This document shows, piece by piece, positions 25,024 through 27,997 of a stretch of DNA of 27,997 nt (within the stretch, counting starts at the first letter, position 1; each line of letters begins with the position of its first letter). Under the pieces are notes generated by a model. That model was not told the DNA's origin. It saw only the letters and a program-made list of their open reading frames with translations, and searched no databases. The stretch lies in assembly GCA_910584495.1 (NCBI GenBank), contig CAJUAR010000034.1:1-27997 (forward strand), given 5' to 3'. The position numbers and the translations under genes were made by a program. This DNA comes from an uncultured Muribaculaceae bacterium. GTDB lineage: Bacteria; Bacteroidota; Bacteroidia; Bacteroidales; Muribaculaceae.

Positions 25024-27825
25024 ATGAGAAAACTCTTCACGCTTGTTATTGCATCGATTCTCGCATGTGCAATCAGTGCCGCAGCCAAAGATGTCTATGG
25101 CTTTATGACCGGCAACAGCCCCGACGACGGCAGCGTGCCCATCGGGCTATTTGCTTTCGACAGCGACAACCCCGTGCCCGAAGAAATCAAAATCGTCCCC
25201 TACGCTTTCTGGGGCGGAGCCTATGCCAACGGCACGTACTATATGATTCTTTCCGATGATTCCCAAGGCTACCTCCCCGAAGGACTGTGCACCTACGACT
25301 TCGACAGCAATAAGATAAAGCTTGCCTACGCACGCAAGAGCTACCAATGCTCCGACATGACATTCGACTACTCCACCAACACAATGTATGGCATACAAAT
25401 CTGCAGCGAAGGCACAACGGTTCCCACGGCCCTCATAAGCATCGACCTTGCCGACGGCAACAGCACAAAGATTGCCGAGCTGCCTGTCAAAATACAGGCA
25501 GTGGCGTGCACATACTACGGCGACATGTTTGCAATGGGACCCGACGGCACGCTCTACACCATGAATGTCAACACAGGCGAACTTGCAAAAATAGGCTCGA
25601 CGGGCATAAGGACAGACAACACCGAACGACAGTCGCTTGAATTCGACCGAGCCACAGGCCGTCTCTTTTGGACGGGTCTGGACATCAACAGTGATACTTT
25701 CTTCATTGAGCTGGACCCTGCCACAGCCCGTGTCATAGAACGTAAAAACCCATACGACAACTCTCTTATTGTCGGTCTGCACATACCGTTTGAAATAGCC
25801 GCTGCAGGCGCACCTGCCAAACCATCGGAACTAACAAGCAAAGTCGCCGGCAACCAGGTGCTCCTTTCATGGCGCAACCCTGACACCACGACCGACGGCC
25901 GTCCGCTCGACAAAGCATTGACCCGCATCGAAGTGTGGCGCAACAACAGCCTGGCACACACGCTTTCAGAGCCTGTTGCCGGACAGATTTCCAGCTGGGT
26001 GGACACAGATGCCACCGGAGCCACCCGCTATATTGTGTATGCATGCAACGAAGCCGGACGCAGCGAAGGGGCCACTCTAAGCATTGTTGCCGGCGAAGAC
26101 ACCCCCTCAGAACCAAGCGAGGTGACTGTAACTGTGAACGACGGCGTGCCCACCATTTCGTGGAAAGCACCGCAGACAGGTGTAAACGGCGGAAGCATCA
26201 ATCCTCAGACACTTAGCTACACCCTCATTCGTCAGCCCGGGAACACAGTGGTGGAGAATCTCAACACCACAGAATACATCGACAACACCATAACAATGCC
26301 GGCCTACTACACGTGGTCGGTCACAGCATCTAATGTTGCCGGCACTTCAAAGGCTGCAAGCTCGGTTCCTACAGCAGCCGGCCCCGCCATTGAAGCTCCG
26401 TTTGCAACTGCCATGACATCCGACATGGAGATAGCTCAATGGAAAATTGCGGATGCAAACGGCGACGGCTATACCTGGCAGTCAAAAGCCTCCGGAGGAT
26501 TCACCTACTCTACAAGCTGGACAAACACTGCCAACGATTCGCTCGTTTCCGTACCTTTCCACCTCGAACAAGGAGTCAATTACACAGCACGATATACCAT
26601 CTATGCTCCCGAGATGTTCTCGAAAGAAGATTTCTCTCTGTCGATTCGTGGCAATAAGGGAGTTACCGAACTGGAAAAACTCACAGACTTCACCAACAAA
26701 GAGGCTGAAAGCAGAATGGTGGATTTCACCGTCGATGCCGACGGAATCTACACTTTCGGCCTTACCGCCCTCTCCAAACCGGGACAGTGGCAAATATCCA
26801 TCAGTGCCTTCGGGCTGTCGAAAGCTGCCGACATCGACCTTGCGGCAATATCTGCTGCCAATTGCGGCTTTGCAATCCAAAACTGTGACAGCCGGGCCAA
26901 TGTTGTGATTGCCAACTTCGGCAAACAGTCGGTCAACAGCTATAAAGTGTCCGTCGTTGATGAAAACGGAATAGAGATTGGTTCCGAAATCATCAACGAA
27001 CCACTCGCTCCTGAATGTGAAACCACTGTGGTGGTGAAATTCCTGCCGCAGCAAGCCGGCGAGCACACCTATACTGTGAATGTAGCGGCAGAAGGCGATG
27101 GCGAAACAGCCAACAACTCAATCCCCTTCCCCGTATTCATCGTCTCGGAAGACGAGACTCCTCTCGAAGTGGCTAAAGGTGATGTGTATACAAACTATCC
27201 ATTCTGGTTCGAAGGCTACCCCTTCTGCTACGCCGAGGCCATTTATCTGAAAGAAGAACTGGGCAACATTGACTCGGGCGAAATCCAGTCTATTTCGCTC
27301 GACTATTTCAATCTCGAAAACGATATTCGCAATGTCAATGTGCGCGTTTATCTTGCCAACACACCTCGCACATCCGTCGCCGAGGGCTGGATGGTGAAAG
27401 AAGCCATGACTCTTGTCTACGACGGCCCAATAAGCTTGATAAAAGGCGAAAACAACACCTTGATGCTTCCCTTGGACAAACCGTTCAAATATAAAGGCGA
27501 CAACCTGTGCATTCTCTATGAAAAAGAGAACGACCACACCACGGGCAATGTAGGTTTTGCAGCGGTTACAACTGTCGATGTGCGCACCGCCATCTACAAT
27601 TCCTACACCGAGGGTGTGGACATGAACCACGTGCAGGGAGCCACACGCCTCACCAGCCTGCTGCTGATGGTGAGCGATGCCGTCGGAGCTGTTTCAGCCA
27701 TTGAAGCCGGCAGCGACAAACCTGTCGAGATGTTCAACCTCCATGGCATGCCCGTGGCCAATCCCGGACCTGGCATCTACATCCGCCGCCAGGGCAGCAG
27801 GACATCGAAGGTAATCGTCCGCTAA
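25024..27825 (+). CDS. secreted multidomain protein with fibronectin type III domains and a T9SS sorting domain
   Basis: 933 residues from the ATG at 25024; an in-frame extension to 24973 is rejected because a clean signal peptide (MRKLFTLVIASILACAISAAA) starts here. Residues about 23-260 contain repeated short strands with Asp-Gly turns (ITLYTMNVNTGEL-like blades) suggesting a beta-propeller. Two fibronectin type III domains follow (about 264-355 and 360-455, each with the SW/Trp core). About 456-600 resembles a cleaved-adhesin or jelly-roll domain, about 603-709 a CARDB-like Ig domain, and about 713-889 is another beta domain. The last 40 residues (VEMFNLHGMPV ... GIYIRRQG ... KVIVR) match the type A sorting domain of type IX secretion. 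It is probably released or attached at the cell surface. No catalytic residues are recognised; adhesion or binding is inferred. Confidence 0.82.
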   Translation: MRKLFTLVIASILACAISAAAKDVYGFMTGNSPDDGSVPIGLFAFDSDNPVPEEIKIVPYAFWGGAYANGTYYMILSDDSQGYLPEGLCTYDFDSNKIKLAYARKSYQCSDMTFDYSTNTMYGIQICSEGTTVPTALISIDLADGNSTKIAELPVKIQAVACTYYGDMFAMGPDGTLYTMNVNTGELAKIGSTGIRTDNTERQSLEFDRATGRLFWTGLDINSDTFFIELDPATARVIERKNPYDNSLIVGLHIPFEIAAAGAPAKPSELTSKVAGNQVLLSWRNPDTTTDGRPLDKALTRIEVWRNNSLAHTLSEPVAGQISSWVDTDATGATRYIVYACNEAGRSEGATLSIVAGEDTPSEPSEVTVTVNDGVPTISWKAPQTGVNGGSINPQTLSYTLIRQPGNTVVENLNTTEYIDNTITMPAYYTWSVTASNVAGTSKAASSVPTAAGPAIEAPFATAMTSDMEIAQWKIADANGDGYTWQSKASGGFTYSTSWTNTANDSLVSVPFHLEQGVNYTARYTIYAPEMFSKEDFSLSIRGNKGVTELEKLTDFTNKEAESRMVDFTVDADGIYTFGLTALSKPGQWQISISAFGLSKAADIDLAAISAANCGFAIQNCDSRANVVIANFGKQSVNSYKVSVVDENGIEIGSEIINEPLAPECETTVVVKFLPQQAGEHTYTVNVAAEGDGETANNSIPFPVFIVSEDETPLEVAKGDVYTNYPFWFEGYPFCYAEAIYLKEELGNIDSGEIQSISLDYFNLENDIRNVNVRVYLANTPRTSVAEGWMVKEAMTLVYDGPISLIKGENNTLMLPLDKPFKYKGDNLCILYEKENDHTTGNVGFAAVTTVDVRTAIYNSYTEGVDMNHVQGATRLTSLLLMVSDAVGAVSAIEAGSDKPVEMFNLHGMPVANPGPGIYIRRQGSRTSKVIVR

Positions 27826-27843
27826 CAGTACTATCTACATTCT

Positions 27844-27884
27844 CTACCGCCGGAATTATGGCAGAATTCCGGCGGTAGTTTTTT
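27844..27884 (+). terminator. intrinsic terminator after the T9SS cargo gene
   Basis: A perfect 14-base stem (27844-27857, CTACCGCCGGAATT, with 27865-27878) encloses a 7-base loop and is followed directly by six T (27879-27884). It lies 18 bases after the stop codon and should end the uvrA-side transcript. Confidence 0.92.
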
Positions 27885-27922
27885 AGACCGCGACAAAAAT
27901 TTCCGAGACTATTTGACAACTA

Positions 27923-27954
27923 TTTGACGATTGTTTGCTAACTTCCCATCTTTG
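27923..27954 (+). promoter_or_regulatory. possible promoter for a gene at the right edge
   Basis: TTTG (27923-27926), a 20-base spacer and CATCTTTG (27947-27954) match the consensus with one mismatch (C for T). Transcription would begin near 27961, 12 bases before the candidate ATG at 27973. Confidence 0.35.
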
Positions 27955-27972
27955 ACAGTTGGATGTGCTTAT

Positions 27973-27997
27973 ATGAAGATTTACAGCGGGTTAGGTG
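27973..27997 (+). CDS. possible start of a further gene, cut by the window edge
   Basis: An ATG at 27973 opens a frame of eight codons (MKIYSGLG) that stays open to the end of the window. It follows a strong terminator and a near-consensus promoter, as expected for a new transcription unit. Too little is visible to name a product. Confidence 0.35.

Overview
The window looks like ordinary chromosomal DNA of a Bacteroidales bacterium. My best guess is the Muribaculaceae/Bacteroides neighbourhood, but this is inferred from gene content and protein style, not from a database match. The signs are a TamL-type lipoprotein in place of TamA, Bacteroidota sigma-ABfr promoters (TTTG, 19-20 bases, TAnnTTTG), a DEAD-box helicase with the DEYD variant, a DUF4827-like lipoprotein, a secreted protein ending in a type IX secretion sorting domain, and little Shine-Dalgarno sequence before genes.

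Left half (1-12.5 kb, all on the minus strand): a tRNA-Gly cut by the window edge. Reading in the direction of transcription, the gene run is DEDDy 3'-5' exonuclease, small two-helix membrane protein, gpmI, mdh, thioredoxin lipoprotein, dbpA-like helicase, tamB and tamL. Most junctions overlap or are only a few bases apart, so this is probably one long transcription unit or a few overlapping ones. tamB-tamL makes an inner/outer membrane module for envelope biogenesis; gpmI and mdh are central carbon metabolism.

Middle (12.5-20.6 kb, minus strand): nrnA, a DUF4827-like lipoprotein and glmM (peptidoglycan and LPS precursor) lead to a short 2[4Fe-4S] ferredoxin with its own clear promoter. A second clear promoter drives rfbD, prfC, a fused BioG-BioC protein and bioD. 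The fusion and BioD supply pimeloyl-ACP formation and dethiobiotin synthesis.

Right part (20.6-28 kb): a start-less fragment of an outer-membrane beta-barrel protein (plus), a strong hairpin, two unrecognised small proteins on the minus strand (one with an apparent internal duplication), then a divergent promoter region with an unusual inverted repeat and C8/G8 tracts. uvrA and a large multidomain T9SS cargo protein follow on the plus strand, ending in a textbook intrinsic terminator. A new gene may begin at the right edge.

Most of the window is housekeeping. The least explained part is 20.6-22.2 kb (barrel remnant, hairpin, unknown gene pair, inverted repeat), which looks like a small accessory or decayed insertion site between nrnA and uvrA. 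I found no CRISPR array, complete insertion sequence or obvious new defence system.
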